Notes: a model not told the origin generated them from the sequence alone. Positions 35,688 through 43,553 are shown, numbered from the stretch's first letter. The stretch: DNA of 64,000 nucleotides from Nocardioides houyundeii (GCF_002865585.1 NZ_CP025581.1:3286001-3350000); one strand, 5' to 3'. Numbers and translations are program-made.

Positions 35688-36203
35688 GTGCAGCGGCATG
35701 TGACGATGCGGCGCATGCCGACCTGCCAAATGTGCGGACGCTCTGCCGAGAGCCACGACCGCCATGTGCGTTTCCGCTTGCCTGACCCGGTTCTACGACT
35801 TCCCGAGCAAGAGCGCACCGCCGGCATCTGGATGTCCGAGCCAGACCCCGAACGCGCGGTGATGATGGAGGTGCCGGCACTAGGCGCTTATGTTCGAGCG
35901 CTTCTCCCGGTTCGACTCACGGGAGGCCACACCGTCACCTTCGGCCTCTGGGTAGAGGTTCATCCCGATGACCTCAACGGGGCATTGGATGTCTGGTGGG
36001 CACCGGAGTACCGCGACTTGCACCTGCACGGTCATCTGGCGAACGCACTCCCGACCTGGGGGGTCTTCGGAGTGCCTGTCTCGTTGGCAGTGACAGACCC
36101 GGACGCCACGCCGTATTGCGTGGACAGCGAGGACGAGGAGCTGCGCTCAGTCATTGCGAATGAGTGGGATCACGAGATCGTCTTGGCCGCTCTGCCCGAT
36201 TGA
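35688..36203 (+). CDS. DUF2199-like protein
   Basis: Up to 171 residues; starts at 35688 (GTG), 35706 and 35715 (ATG) are all possible and none has a clear Shine-Dalgarno. An N-terminal CQMCGR motif resembles a zinc knuckle, then a PEQERTAG helix, a beta-rich TVTFGLWVEVHPDDL segment and a C-terminal helix WDHEIVLAAL. This pattern recalls DUF2199, a small family of unknown function. G+C and third-position bias are lower than in the neighbouring core genes, so it may be a recent arrival. Confidence 0.6.
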   Translation: MQRHVTMRRMPTCQMCGRSAESHDRHVRFRLPDPVLRLPEQERTAGIWMSEPDPERAVMMEVPALGAYVRALLPVRLTGGHTVTFGLWVEVHPDDLNGALDVWWAPEYRDLHLHGHLANALPTWGVFGVPVSLAVTDPDATPYCVDSEDEELRSVIANEWDHEIVLAALPD

Positions 36204-36513
36204 GGGTCATCGGCACCGGCAGATCCGTGCGTCCCTCGCGGGGGTAAGACTCAACCAATCAAGCTGCTCGAACGGGGGCCGCGATCCGACGCGCGGGTGG
36301 CTATCTCGCATCTCCAGGCGATCTTCTAGCGGTTCGCCCGCGAGTTGTCCGTTAACGGGATCCGGTCTCAAGCCGCCCCGGGGATTGCACCCGGACCAGC
36401 AGATTCCGCTGCAGGACCAGACGTGGAACGAGTAGGACAGGGGCTCCTTCGACTCCCACAGCGGCTGCTTGTTCCATTGACCCAGGACCGGTCAGCGGCA
36501 GGGCGTTCGTTCG
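36204..36513. other. 310-bp gap holding a decayed gene fragment
   Basis: No intact gene is present. The right half (about 36346-36470) is a remnant of a DUF6174-like gene (listed separately). In the left half I recognise nothing; the reading frames are broken by stops. Confidence 0.5.
36346..36470 (-). pseudogene. Remnant of a DUF6174-like gene with internal deletion
   Basis: Read on the minus strand it gives LWESKEPLSYSFHVWSCSG, nearly identical to LWESKEPRSYSFHVSSCSG of the gene at 36805-37284, then jumps within a few codons to sequence matching that gene's 3' end and flank (GGATTGCACCC and ACGGGATC blocks near 36780-36825). About 260 bp between the two matched parts are missing. It is an old tandem duplicate that lost its middle. 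Confidence 0.7.
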
Positions 36514-36705
36514 TCAGTCGCGCGAGAGGGAGATGCCGAGCGCTGTGCCAGCGGCAATGATGCATACCGATCCGATGCCTGCCAGCGCGTAGAAGGCGCC
36601 GAGCACGAGTTCTGGGTCAGCGCTATTCGCCTCGCCGCCTCGCACAAAGCCCGCGATGAACAACGTGAGCGCACCCAAGAGGGCCAGGCAGAGAAAGCGT
36701 CGCAT
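36514..36705 (-). CDS. Small two-helix membrane protein
   Basis: 63 residues: a start MRRFLCLALLGALTLFIAG (membrane helix), a short polar loop (RGGEANSADPE), and a second helix (VLGAFYALAGIGSVCIIAAGTALGI). AAGG lies 8 bases before the ATG, which supports expression. I do not recognise the family. It lies in the lower-GC accessory strip beside the DUF6174-like gene. Confidence 0.55.
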   Translation of the reverse strand: MRRFLCLALLGALTLFIAGFVRGGEANSADPELVLGAFYALAGIGSVCIIAAGTALGISLSRD

Positions 36706-36804
36706 AGCGCGAACCTTCCCACGACGCCTGTCGTGACCACCCCATCCAAGGGCGCGCGTGTCACGGGCGGGTCCGTCCTTTGACGGGATCCCGGTCGCAG
36801 GCCG

Positions 36805-37284
36805 TTACGGGGATTGCACCCGCAACGAATAGACCTCGATGCCCGACCCGCAGTCGGGCGTGCCATACGGGCACTTCAGCTCGATCGAGGCCGGGAACCC
36901 CCAGACGGGGTCGTACTCGATCTCGTACGAGTCGACCCAGTCCTCCGATCGGCCGCGCTCCGCCCGGGCGAAGATGTCTTCCATGGTGGGCACCTTCTCG
37001 AGATCGGCCGATCCCTGTCCGCACTGTTCGTCTCCCAGGTGGTTCACACCGGTGACCACCCCGTCCGTCACCGCGATCCGCACCGGACAGGACCAGCACA
37101 TGCCGCTGCAGGAGGAGACGTGGAACGAGTAGGACCGGGGCTCCTTCGACTCCCACAGGGCCAGCGCCTCATCGTGCGCGCGGCCGGCCGACCAGTCGGG
37201 CCAGGCAACCCACAAGACGGCCGTGGCGACGCCGACGGCTGTGGTGGCAACGAGTGCGGTGGTGGTTCTGCGGCTTCGATTCAC
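36805..37284 (-). CDS. DUF6174-like membrane-anchored protein
   Basis: 159 residues from a GTG at 37284. One membrane helix (about 8-27, ALVATTAVGVATAVLWVAW) is followed by an extracellular domain with WESKEPRSYSFHVSSCSGMCWSC and a later DEQCGQG and CPYGTPDCG; the even number of cysteines suggests disulfides. This matches small exported DUF6174-type proteins of unknown role. An upstream in-frame ATG at 37344 would add 20 residues. A deleted copy lies at 36346-36470. Confidence 0.65.
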   Translation of the reverse strand: MNRSRRTTTALVATTAVGVATAVLWVAWPDWSAGRAHDEALALWESKEPRSYSFHVSSCSGMCWSCPVRIAVTDGVVTGVNHLGDEQCGQGSADLEKVPTMEDIFARAERGRSEDWVDSYEIEYDPVWGFPASIELKCPYGTPDCGSGIEVYSLRVQSP

Positions 37285-37401
37285 GTGCGTGGGACGGCAG
37301 CAAGCTGTGCTGGGTTCCAGACGGACTCGAGGCAGCGGGACCACCCGCCGGATAGGGGTACCCGACAGCGCGTACGTGAGGACGCACTCAACGCGGCATG
37401 T

Positions 37402-37418
37402 CCGGAGGTTGCCTCCGG
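37402..37418 (+). promoter_or_regulatory. Hairpin directly upstream of the gene at 37431
   Basis: CCGGAGG-TTG-CCTCCGG is a 7-bp perfect stem with a 3-base loop, ending 3 bases before the CAGGA Shine-Dalgarno. It could serve as an attenuator or protect the 5' end of the mRNA. Confidence 0.4.
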
Positions 37419-37430
37419 CAGGATGACTGC

Positions 37431-37667
37431 ATGACTGAGAACGGTGACGTGACCATCACCCTGACCTCCGATGAAGCGCTCGTGCTTTTCGAACTACTGC
37501 ACCGCTGGGAGGATGCCGAACAGGTGACTGCGCCTCAGCACAAGAGCGAACAGGTGGCCCTGTGGAGCCTGTCCGCATTGTTGGAGCGGGAACTGCGAGA
37601 GCCCTTCGATCCCCGATACAACCACCTCGTAGCAGCGGCGAGGGAGCGACTGACACCGCCCGAGTAA
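37431..37667 (+). CDS. Small acidic helical protein, unknown
   Basis: 78 residues from the ATG at 37431, with CAGGA 7 bases upstream. The sequence (VTITLTSDEALVLFELLHRWED, then SLSALLERELREPFD) begins with a beta strand and continues as two or three helices; it is soluble. Similar short proteins of actinobacteria are only described as hypothetical. It is convergent with the possible microprotein and the HNH gene. Confidence 0.65.
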   Translation: MTENGDVTITLTSDEALVLFELLHRWEDAEQVTAPQHKSEQVALWSLSALLERELREPFDPRYNHLVAAARERLTPPE

Positions 37668-37673
37668 GTCCGC

Positions 37674-37742
37674 TCATCGGCAGGTCCGGTAGACACAGCC
37701 GGTCCAGTCTCGTCCGCAAATGGGACACACCCACTTAGCCAT
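37674..37742 (-). CDS. Possible 22-residue cysteine-rich microprotein
   Basis: The frame reads MAKWVCPICGRDWTGCVYRTCR and stops at TGA. Four cysteines (CPIC, then single Cys at about 16 and 21) could bind one zinc as in a minimal zinc ribbon. It starts 16 bases beyond the HNH gene's terminator hairpin and has no Shine-Dalgarno, so expression is uncertain. It may be the relic of a longer zinc-ribbon gene. Confidence 0.3.
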   Translation of the reverse strand: MAKWVCPICGRDWTGCVYRTCR

Positions 37743-37757
37743 CCGGCCGGCAGTAGC

Positions 37758-37794
37758 CAACGTCCGCTATCTGCGCCGGCTATAGCGGACGTTG
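37758..37794 (-). terminator. Strong hairpin overlapping the HNH gene stop
   Basis: A 13-bp perfect stem (CAACGTCCGCTAT / ATAGCGGACGTTG) with an 11-base loop contains the TAG of the HNH gene at 37767-37769 in its distal arm and encodes that protein's last residues in its proximal arm. Confidence 0.7.
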
Positions 37795-39059
37795 CCATTG
37801 GGCAGGCGTTGGTGCAGGTAGCGGTCGTCGTGGATGCGGTGGTGGTGGAAGGAGCAGAGCAGGAGCGCATTGTCGAGGTCACTGGCGCCTTCCCGGGACC
37901 AGGGGACCAGGTGGTGCGCCTCGCACCAGGTGGCCGGGATCGTGCACCCGTCGGCGCGGCACTGCTGGTCCCTGAGCGCCAAGGCCCTGCGCTGGGCAGG
38001 GGAGAAGAGCCGGGCGGTGCGGCCCAGGTCGAGCGGCTCGGACTTCGTGCCGAGGACTGCCGGGACGAGGTCGGCGGTGCACGCCAAGCGCCGGGCCTGC
38101 GCGGCGCTGATGGTCTCCCCGCCGGCCAGGGTGCCCACGCCCAGACCTTTCAGCAGGTCGGACAGGTCGATGGTGATGACCAGCTGGGTGGCGGTGCCGC
38201 CGTGCAGCGGCAGTCGCGAGGGGTCGAGTCCTTCCAGGAGGGAGCAGAACGCCTGTCCGAGCCGCAGGTCGTAGGGCACCGACTCCCCGGTGGCGTCGCC
38301 CGCCGTCCCGCGAGGGTTGGTGAAGGCCTCCAGAGTGGTGACCAGACGGGTGGCGACGTGGGCGGGGACGCGTGCCTTCACCAGCGTGGTGCCGTCGCCC
38401 AGGTCGCGGGTGCTCAGGGACGTGACCCGACGGGCATGCCGGTCCTGGTCGGCCAGTCTCCGGCCCTCGGCATCCTCGTCGAGGTGCGGGGCGATGACGT
38501 GCAGGATCCGAGCGCCGAGCCGGGCCAGCTCACGAGGCCCGAATACGGCGGCCTGCTCGAGCAGGTGGGCCTGTGCCAAGGCGAGGACCTCGGCACGTCT
38601 GTCCGCGGTCACCGGCGGCGCCACCCGAGCGTCGGCAGCCAGGTCGCCCATCGTGCGGTCGAGGTCGCCGAGCGCCCGTGCGATCACGTGCCCCTGGTCG
38701 GTGTTCACCGCGCCGGTCTGCAGCGCGGCGCCCAGGTCGTGCCACCGCTCGTCGCAGTCCCGCGCGAGGCGCTGCAACCGGCGGTGATGGGCTCGGTCCC
38801 GCCGAGTGCGGTGGGTCATCCAGGACGCCACGTCACGGTGCCCCTCGGCGGCCGCCACCTCGCCGGAGGCCGCGATGACCCGGGTCTGCAGCGCCGTCAC
38901 CCGCGACGTCAACCGGTCCAGGAGCAGCAACGCCTCGCGCTGGGCGGCCACGCCCATGAACATCGGGTCGAGCGCGGCCACCTCGTCCAGGGCCCGGTCG
39001 ATGACCGCCGCGCACCCCAGGATGGGGTGGGACTCTTCGGGGGTCACGGACCAGCTCAT
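37767..39059 (-). CDS. DUF222 / HNH endonuclease-domain protein (13E12-repeat family)
   Basis: 430 residues. The long N-terminal DUF222 helical domain (about 15-330) precedes a C-terminal HNH nuclease: RDQQCRADGC, WCEAHHLVPWSREGASDLDNALLLCSFHHHRIHD, with zinc cysteines and the catalytic His. Members occur in many copies in Nocardioides and mycobacteria and their role is unresolved (remnant mobile element or repair nuclease). The ATG lies 6 bases after minus-strand TAGATT, so it is leaderless. Confidence 0.9.
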   Translation of the reverse strand: MSWSVTPEESHPILGCAAVIDRALDEVAALDPMFMGVAAQREALLLLDRLTSRVTALQTRVIAASGEVAAAEGHRDVASWMTHRTRRDRAHHRRLQRLARDCDERWHDLGAALQTGAVNTDQGHVIARALGDLDRTMGDLAADARVAPPVTADRRAEVLALAQAHLLEQAAVFGPRELARLGARILHVIAPHLDEDAEGRRLADQDRHARRVTSLSTRDLGDGTTLVKARVPAHVATRLVTTLEAFTNPRGTAGDATGESVPYDLRLGQAFCSLLEGLDPSRLPLHGGTATQLVITIDLSDLLKGLGVGTLAGGETISAAQARRLACTADLVPAVLGTKSEPLDLGRTARLFSPAQRRALALRDQQCRADGCTIPATWCEAHHLVPWSREGASDLDNALLLCSFHHHRIHDDRYLHQRLPNGNVRYSRRR

Positions 39060-39065
39060 GACCAG

Positions 39066-39071
39066 AATCTA
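39066..39071 (-). promoter_or_regulatory. -10 box of the leaderless HNH gene
   Basis: Minus-strand TAGATT ends 6 bases before the ATG at 39059; the surrounding 60 bases are AT-richer than average. Confidence 0.5.
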
Positions 39072-39197
39072 CGCTCGACCTCCGACAGTTCTGACCAATA
39101 TTCGAGCAGACGTTCGGACGCAAGAAGGGGACCTTCCCTAGCAGCTGCCGCGCCCTAGGATGCGCCGCGCTCAGTGGTCTGCGACAGGATGATGCCC

Positions 39198-40379
39198 ATG
39201 CGCCACGTGACCGACAGCGAACGTCGGCGTCGGCTCGCCCGCCGCCACGCGCTGGCACCTGGCCATCGCGTCGAGAGCGCTGAGGCAGCGACGCGAGCCA
39301 TGACGGTCCTGCATGCCACGGAGTCGCCGAGCGTCTACCTCTCCCTCTGGGCCCGCGTCGACGGGCTCAGGGTCGAGGACGTCGACCGTGCGCTGTACCA
39401 GGACCGCACCCTGGTCAAGCAGGTCGCGATGCGTCGCACCCTGTTCGTCTTCCCCCGGGACCTGCTGCCCGCAGCCTGGGGAAGCGCATCGGCGCGGGTG
39501 GCCGCCGCCCATCGGGTCCGTCTCGCCAAGGACGCCCAGCTCGGCGGGCTCACCGAGGACGGTGCCGCCTGGGTCGAGGCCGCCGAGAGGGCCGCGCTCG
39601 CCCAGCTCGCGGACGGTGTCGAGCGCTCCGCGCAACGGCTCCGCGAGGAGGTGCCGGCGCTCGCCGGCCGGATCGAGATGTCGCCGGGCAAGTCGTACGG
39701 CGGCAACAACCCGATCGCACCGAGACTGCTCACCCAGCTCGGGGTGGAGGCGAAGATCGTCCGGGGCCACAACGGCGGCCACTGGCGCACCAACCGGCCA
39801 CAGTGGACCACGATGGCAGCCTGGCTCGGCGAGGTGCCCGCACCGGCCACGGAGCGAGAGGGGTACGCCGAGCTGGTTCGGCGCTGGCTCGCGACGTTCG
39901 GTCCCGGCACTGAGGCCGATCTGGTGTGGTGGCTGGGCTCGACGAAGTCGGCTCTGCGCGCCGCCCTCGCCGACGTGGCCGCGGTCGAGGTCGGGCTGGA
40001 CGGCGGTGGCACCGGCTGGGTGCTGCCCGACGACCTCGAACCGGAGCCAGACGTCGAGCCCTGGGGTGCGCTGCTGCCGGTGCTCGACCCGACGGTGATG
40101 GGCTGGAAGGAACGGAGCTTCTACCTCGGCACGCACGGACCGCTGTTGTTCGACACCAACGGCAACGCGGGGACGACCGTCTGGCTGGACGGCCGGATCG
40201 TGGGCTGCTGGGTGCAGGACCCGGACGGCGTCGTGGTGATCAACCTGCTTGAGGACGTCGGCGCCGACACCCGCACCGCGCTGGATCGGGAGGCGGAACG
40301 GCTCACCACCTGGCTCGAGGGCCACCGGGTGAGCACTGTCTATCCGTCCAGCGCAATGAAGGAGACGTTGGTTTCCTGA
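39198..40379 (+). CDS. Winged-helix DNA-binding protein, AlkZ/YcaQ-like (HTH_42)
   Basis: 393 residues from the ATG at 39198 (AGGA 8 bases upstream; ATGs at 39189 and 39192 are alternatives). Characteristic blocks are RRLARRHALAP, SVYLSLWARVDGLRVEDVDRALYQDRTLVKQVAMRRTLFVFPRDLL, WLATFGPGTEADLVWWLG and WLDGRIVGCWVQ. The family includes DNA glycosylases that unhook interstrand crosslinks or protect antibiotic producers (AlkZ), but most members are uncharacterised. There is no antibiotic cluster nearby, so a housekeeping alkyl-lesion role is the safer guess. Confidence 0.9.
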   Translation: MRHVTDSERRRRLARRHALAPGHRVESAEAATRAMTVLHATESPSVYLSLWARVDGLRVEDVDRALYQDRTLVKQVAMRRTLFVFPRDLLPAAWGSASARVAAAHRVRLAKDAQLGGLTEDGAAWVEAAERAALAQLADGVERSAQRLREEVPALAGRIEMSPGKSYGGNNPIAPRLLTQLGVEAKIVRGHNGGHWRTNRPQWTTMAAWLGEVPAPATEREGYAELVRRWLATFGPGTEADLVWWLGSTKSALRAALADVAAVEVGLDGGGTGWVLPDDLEPEPDVEPWGALLPVLDPTVMGWKERSFYLGTHGPLLFDTNGNAGTTVWLDGRIVGCWVQDPDGVVVINLLEDVGADTRTALDREAERLTTWLEGHRVSTVYPSSAMKETLVS

Positions 40380-40388
40380 CCGCGAGAG

Positions 40389-42401
40389 TCAGCCGTCGAC
40401 GCCCGCAGCCTCGTGCGCCAGCAGCTCCTCCGAGCGCAGCACCACCCGCGGGATCGCGAACGCGTCCACCAGGTCGACCGCGATCGGCCGGACCTTGCGG
40501 CACAGTGCGTTGACCTCCTTGGTGATCGCCTTGGAGCGGGAGATGCTGAGCCGACCGTGCTCCATGAACCACGCCCGGTCGGCCTCGATGGTGGTCAGCG
40601 CGAAGAGGTCGCAGAGCAGGTTGAGCGCGACCTTGTTGTCCCCGTCCGGCAGCGCCGCCGTCTTGTCGACGAAGGCCTCCAGCACCAGTCGCTCCACGTG
40701 CGCGCGCGCCGCGGCGATGACGTGGTCCTGGACCTCGGAGAAGACGTTGCCCGGGTTGCCGCCGCCCGCCACGCCGGCCCGGATCCGGCGGGCCACCCCG
40801 CCCAGCATGTGCTCCTCGCGGAAGCGCAGCATCGCCAGCTGGTAGTTCGGGTCGAGCAGGCCGGCCTCCTGGTCCCACTCGTCCCCGCCGGGCAGGACGT
40901 CCTTGATCCGCTCCAGCAGCTTGTGCACCGCGGTCTTCTCCAGCACGGTCTCCACCGCGAGCCCGGCGACGAAGCGCACCATGCCGAACTGGTCCATCTC
41001 CTCGAACTCGCCGGAGTAGTCGGTGAGCAGGCCCTTGGCCACCAGCTGCAGCAGCACGTGGTTGTCGCCCTCGAAGGTGGTGAAGACGTCCGTGTCGGCC
41101 TTGAGCGCCTGGAAGCGGTTGGTGGAGAGATAGCCGGCGCCGCCGCAGGCCTCGCGGCACTCCTGGATGGTGCGGGTCGCGTGCCAGGTGCCGAGCGCCT
41201 TGGTGCCGGCGGCCGCGGACTCCAGCTTGCGCCGGGCCTCCTCGTTGTCGGTGATGCCGGAGAAGACGTCGTGCAGCTGTCCGGCCACCACCTCCTGGGC
41301 GAAGTGCATCGCGTAGGTGCGGGCCAGCAGCGGCAGCAGCCGGCGCTGGTGCATGCCGTAGTCCAGGAGCAGCTGCTCGGTCCCCGGGTCGGCAGCCTCG
41401 AACTGGCGACGCTGGTCGCCGTACCGGATGGCGATGGCCATCGCGACCTTGGCCGCGTTGATGGCGGCGCCGCCGACCGAGACCCGGCCCTGGACCAGGG
41501 TGCCGAGCATGGTGAAGAACCGCCGGTTGGCGCTCTCGATGGGGCTGGAGTACACCCCTTCGGGGCTGACGTCGGCGAACCGGTTGAGCAGGTTGGTGCG
41601 CGGGATGCGCACGCGATCGAACCAGAAGCGGCCGTTGTCGACGCCATTGAGGCCCATCTTGGGCCCGCAGTCCTCGATGCGCACGCCGGGCGCCGGCCGG
41701 CCGTCGACGCGGACCGGTACGACGAACGCGTGCACCCCGTGGGAGGTCCCGGCCACCTCGAGCTGGGCGAAGACCACCGCGAGCTCGGCGTGCCTGGCCG
41801 CGTTGCCGATGTAGTCCTTGCGCGCGGACTCGGTGGGGGTGTCGATGACGAACTCGTCGGTCTCGGGGTCGAAGCGTGCGGTCGTCTTCAGCGCCTGCAC
41901 GTTGGACCCGTGGCCGGTCTCGGTCATCGCGAACGAGCCCATCAGCTCACCGGAGACGATGCCTGCCATCCACGCGTCGTGGTGCGCCTCGGTGCCGAGC
42001 TGGAGGATCGCGCCGCCGAAGAGACCGAACTGCACGCCCACCTTGACCAGCACCGACAGGTCGCCCAGGCCGAGCGTCTCGAACGCCGCGATGGAGGCAC
42101 CGATGTCGCCGCCGCCGCCGTACTGCTTCGGCAGGCCCATGCCGGTCTGGCCGGTGGCGGCCATCTCGACCACCACCTCCTTGACCCGCTCACGGAAGGC
42201 GTCGCTGCTCAGCGTCTCGGCATCGCTGAGGATGTCGGCGTAGTCGACCAGGTTGTCGCGCACCAGGTTGCGCACCTCGGCGTACTTCCCGTCCAGGATG
42301 CGTGTCAGGCCCTCGACCTCGACCACCGGTTGGCGGTACCCCTTGTCCTGGAGGTCCTTGTCTGCGCTGTTGGTGGCCTCTGCGGCAGTCTCGGTCGACA
42401 T
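40389..42401 (-). CDS. Acyl-CoA oxidase-type acyl-CoA dehydrogenase
   Basis: 670 residues, far longer than ordinary acyl-CoA dehydrogenases and similar to acyl-CoA oxidase-like members. The FAD-dependent core holds SFAMTETGHGSNVQALKTTA, ARKDYIGNAARHAELAVVFAQL and CREACGGAGYLSTNRF; TFEGDNHVLLQLVAKGLL is the typical catalytic-Glu region. The extra C-terminal 220 residues are helical. It would perform the first oxidation step on long or unusual acyl-CoAs. The ATG at 42401 follows minus-strand TACGGT by 7 bases. It is monocistronic. Confidence 0.92.
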   Translation of the reverse strand: MSTETAAEATNSADKDLQDKGYRQPVVEVEGLTRILDGKYAEVRNLVRDNLVDYADILSDAETLSSDAFRERVKEVVVEMAATGQTGMGLPKQYGGGGDIGASIAAFETLGLGDLSVLVKVGVQFGLFGGAILQLGTEAHHDAWMAGIVSGELMGSFAMTETGHGSNVQALKTTARFDPETDEFVIDTPTESARKDYIGNAARHAELAVVFAQLEVAGTSHGVHAFVVPVRVDGRPAPGVRIEDCGPKMGLNGVDNGRFWFDRVRIPRTNLLNRFADVSPEGVYSSPIESANRRFFTMLGTLVQGRVSVGGAAINAAKVAMAIAIRYGDQRRQFEAADPGTEQLLLDYGMHQRRLLPLLARTYAMHFAQEVVAGQLHDVFSGITDNEEARRKLESAAAGTKALGTWHATRTIQECREACGGAGYLSTNRFQALKADTDVFTTFEGDNHVLLQLVAKGLLTDYSGEFEEMDQFGMVRFVAGLAVETVLEKTAVHKLLERIKDVLPGGDEWDQEAGLLDPNYQLAMLRFREEHMLGGVARRIRAGVAGGGNPGNVFSEVQDHVIAAARAHVERLVLEAFVDKTAALPDGDNKVALNLLCDLFALTTIEADRAWFMEHGRLSISRSKAITKEVNALCRKVRPIAVDLVDAFAIPRVVLRSEELLAHEAAGVDG

Positions 42402-42408
42402 GGGCAGA

Positions 42409-42414
42409 ACCGTA
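42409..42414 (-). promoter_or_regulatory. -10 box of the leaderless acyl-CoA dehydrogenase gene
   Basis: Minus-strand TACGGT ends 7 bases before the ATG at 42401. Confidence 0.5.
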
Positions 42415-42441
42415 CCTGCGGCGCGATGAGGGGGTCGGCAC

Positions 42442-42637
42442 ATGGGCAGGCTGGTCTACGCGGCACTGACGTCGCTCGACGGCTACGCGGCGGACGAGGA
42501 GGTGCGTCGGTTGCAGGCGGAGTCACCAGGAGACCTCGCCGCTGCCGTCCGGGCTGCGTACCGACTTGAGGTTGCGCGAGGCCCGCAGGCTCGATTCGGG
42601 GGTGGTGCACTCCGGGTACGACGTGGTCCTGTCGTAG
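42442..42637 (+). pseudogene. Decayed dihydrofolate-reductase-like (RibD C-terminal) gene
   Basis: It opens with MGRLVYAALTSLDGYAADE, the typical N-terminus of small DHFR/RibD_C proteins, continues with VRRLQAESPGDLA from the middle of the family, and ends in a second frame with RLREARRLDSGVVHSGYDVV from the C-terminus. Only about 65 codons of the expected 180-190 remain, and a frameshift separates the parts. Two internal deletions explain it; it cannot make a working enzyme. Confidence 0.7.
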
Positions 42638-42640
42638 CCT
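42635..42640 (+). promoter_or_regulatory. -10 box of the leaderless sulfotransferase gene
   Basis: TAGCCT ends 6 bases before the GTG at 42647 and overlaps the terminal TAG of the DHFR-like remnant. Confidence 0.5.
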
Positions 42641-42646
42641 CACTGC

Positions 42647-43531
42647 GTGAGCGCGACCGGAGCCGACCAGGAGACCCCGTTCGGACGGCTCGCCTACAAC
42701 TTCTCCATCGTCGGGACCCAGAAGTCCGGCACCTCCACCCTGTCGGGCACCATCTCCCAGCACCCGCTGGTGTGCCGCCCGCCGCGCAAGGAGGCGCACT
42801 TCTTCAACGACGAGGAGTACGACTGGGCGCACCCGGACTACGAGCGCGACTACACCGCGCCCAAGCGGGCCCGGATCCACCGCATGGTGGGTGACTCGAC
42901 GCCGGTCTACCTGATGTGGCCCCGGGCGCTGGAGCGGATGGCGGCGTACAAGCCGGACATGCCGCTGATCGCGGTCTTCCGCGACCCGATCGAGCGGCTC
43001 TTCTCCCACTGGACGATGCTCCGCAGCCGCAACGACGCCTGGCCCGACTGGTCGGACTTCATCACCGAGTTCCGGCCCAGCACCCTGCCCCTGGAGCTGC
43101 CCCCCGGCGAGCGGGCGATGCGCTACAAGCACATGTCCGGGGTGGCTCGCGGCTACTACGGCGCCCAGCTCGAGCACGGGTTCACCGTCTTCGACCGCGA
43201 CCAGTGGCTGCTCCTGGAGTTCCGCGAGCTGCTGCGCGACTACGACGTGGTGGTGGACCGGGTCACCGACCACCTGGGGCTGCCGCGGTTCGCCGAGCGG
43301 CCACCGCTGCGCAACCGGTACGCCGGGGCGGACCGGGTCACCGGCACGCCGCCCACCCCGGAGGAGATCGCCGACCTGGCCACGCTGTACGCCGCCGACC
43401 TGTCGCTGTTCGACCGGCTCTCGGGCCTGGAGACGGCACACTGGCCGACGAGCCGGATCCTCGCCGGCACCCTGGACCCGGGCGAGTTGGCCGAGAAGCT
43501 CTCGGCCCGGGTGGTCCCCCGCCCGTCCTGA
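42647..43531 (+). CDS. Sulfotransferase family protein
   Basis: 294 residues. The 5'-phosphosulfate loop is SIVGTQKSGTSTLSGTI near residues 20-36 and the 3'-phosphate site is AVFRDPIERLFSHWTML; the KEAHFF segment and FDRDQWLLLEFRELLRD match heparan/glycan-type sulfotransferases. It would use PAPS in the cytoplasm; the acceptor is unknown. The start is GTG (leaderless). It differs clearly from the other two sulfotransferases in this window. Confidence 0.92.
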   Translation: MSATGADQETPFGRLAYNFSIVGTQKSGTSTLSGTISQHPLVCRPPRKEAHFFNDEEYDWAHPDYERDYTAPKRARIHRMVGDSTPVYLMWPRALERMAAYKPDMPLIAVFRDPIERLFSHWTMLRSRNDAWPDWSDFITEFRPSTLPLELPPGERAMRYKHMSGVARGYYGAQLEHGFTVFDRDQWLLLEFRELLRDYDVVVDRVTDHLGLPRFAERPPLRNRYAGADRVTGTPPTPEEIADLATLYAADLSLFDRLSGLETAHWPTSRILAGTLDPGELAEKLSARVVPRPS

Positions 43532-43553
43532 GGCCCTGTCCTCCGGCCTCAGG
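43527..43553. terminator. Bidirectional terminator between sulfotransferase and NlpC/P60 genes
   Basis: CCTGAGGCC and GGCCTCAGG form a 9-bp perfect stem with a 9-base loop; both stop codons fall inside it. Confidence 0.75.

Noticed and set aside
37767..39059. HNH gene as proof of an active mobile element or group II intron
   Set aside because: DUF222-HNH proteins occur as many stand-alone copies in these genomes; no reverse transcriptase, inverted repeats or target duplications are seen.
42442..42894. 150-residue intact plus-strand gene
   Set aside because: Only the first 40 residues resemble a protein family; the rest is an out-of-frame reading of the sulfotransferase gene.
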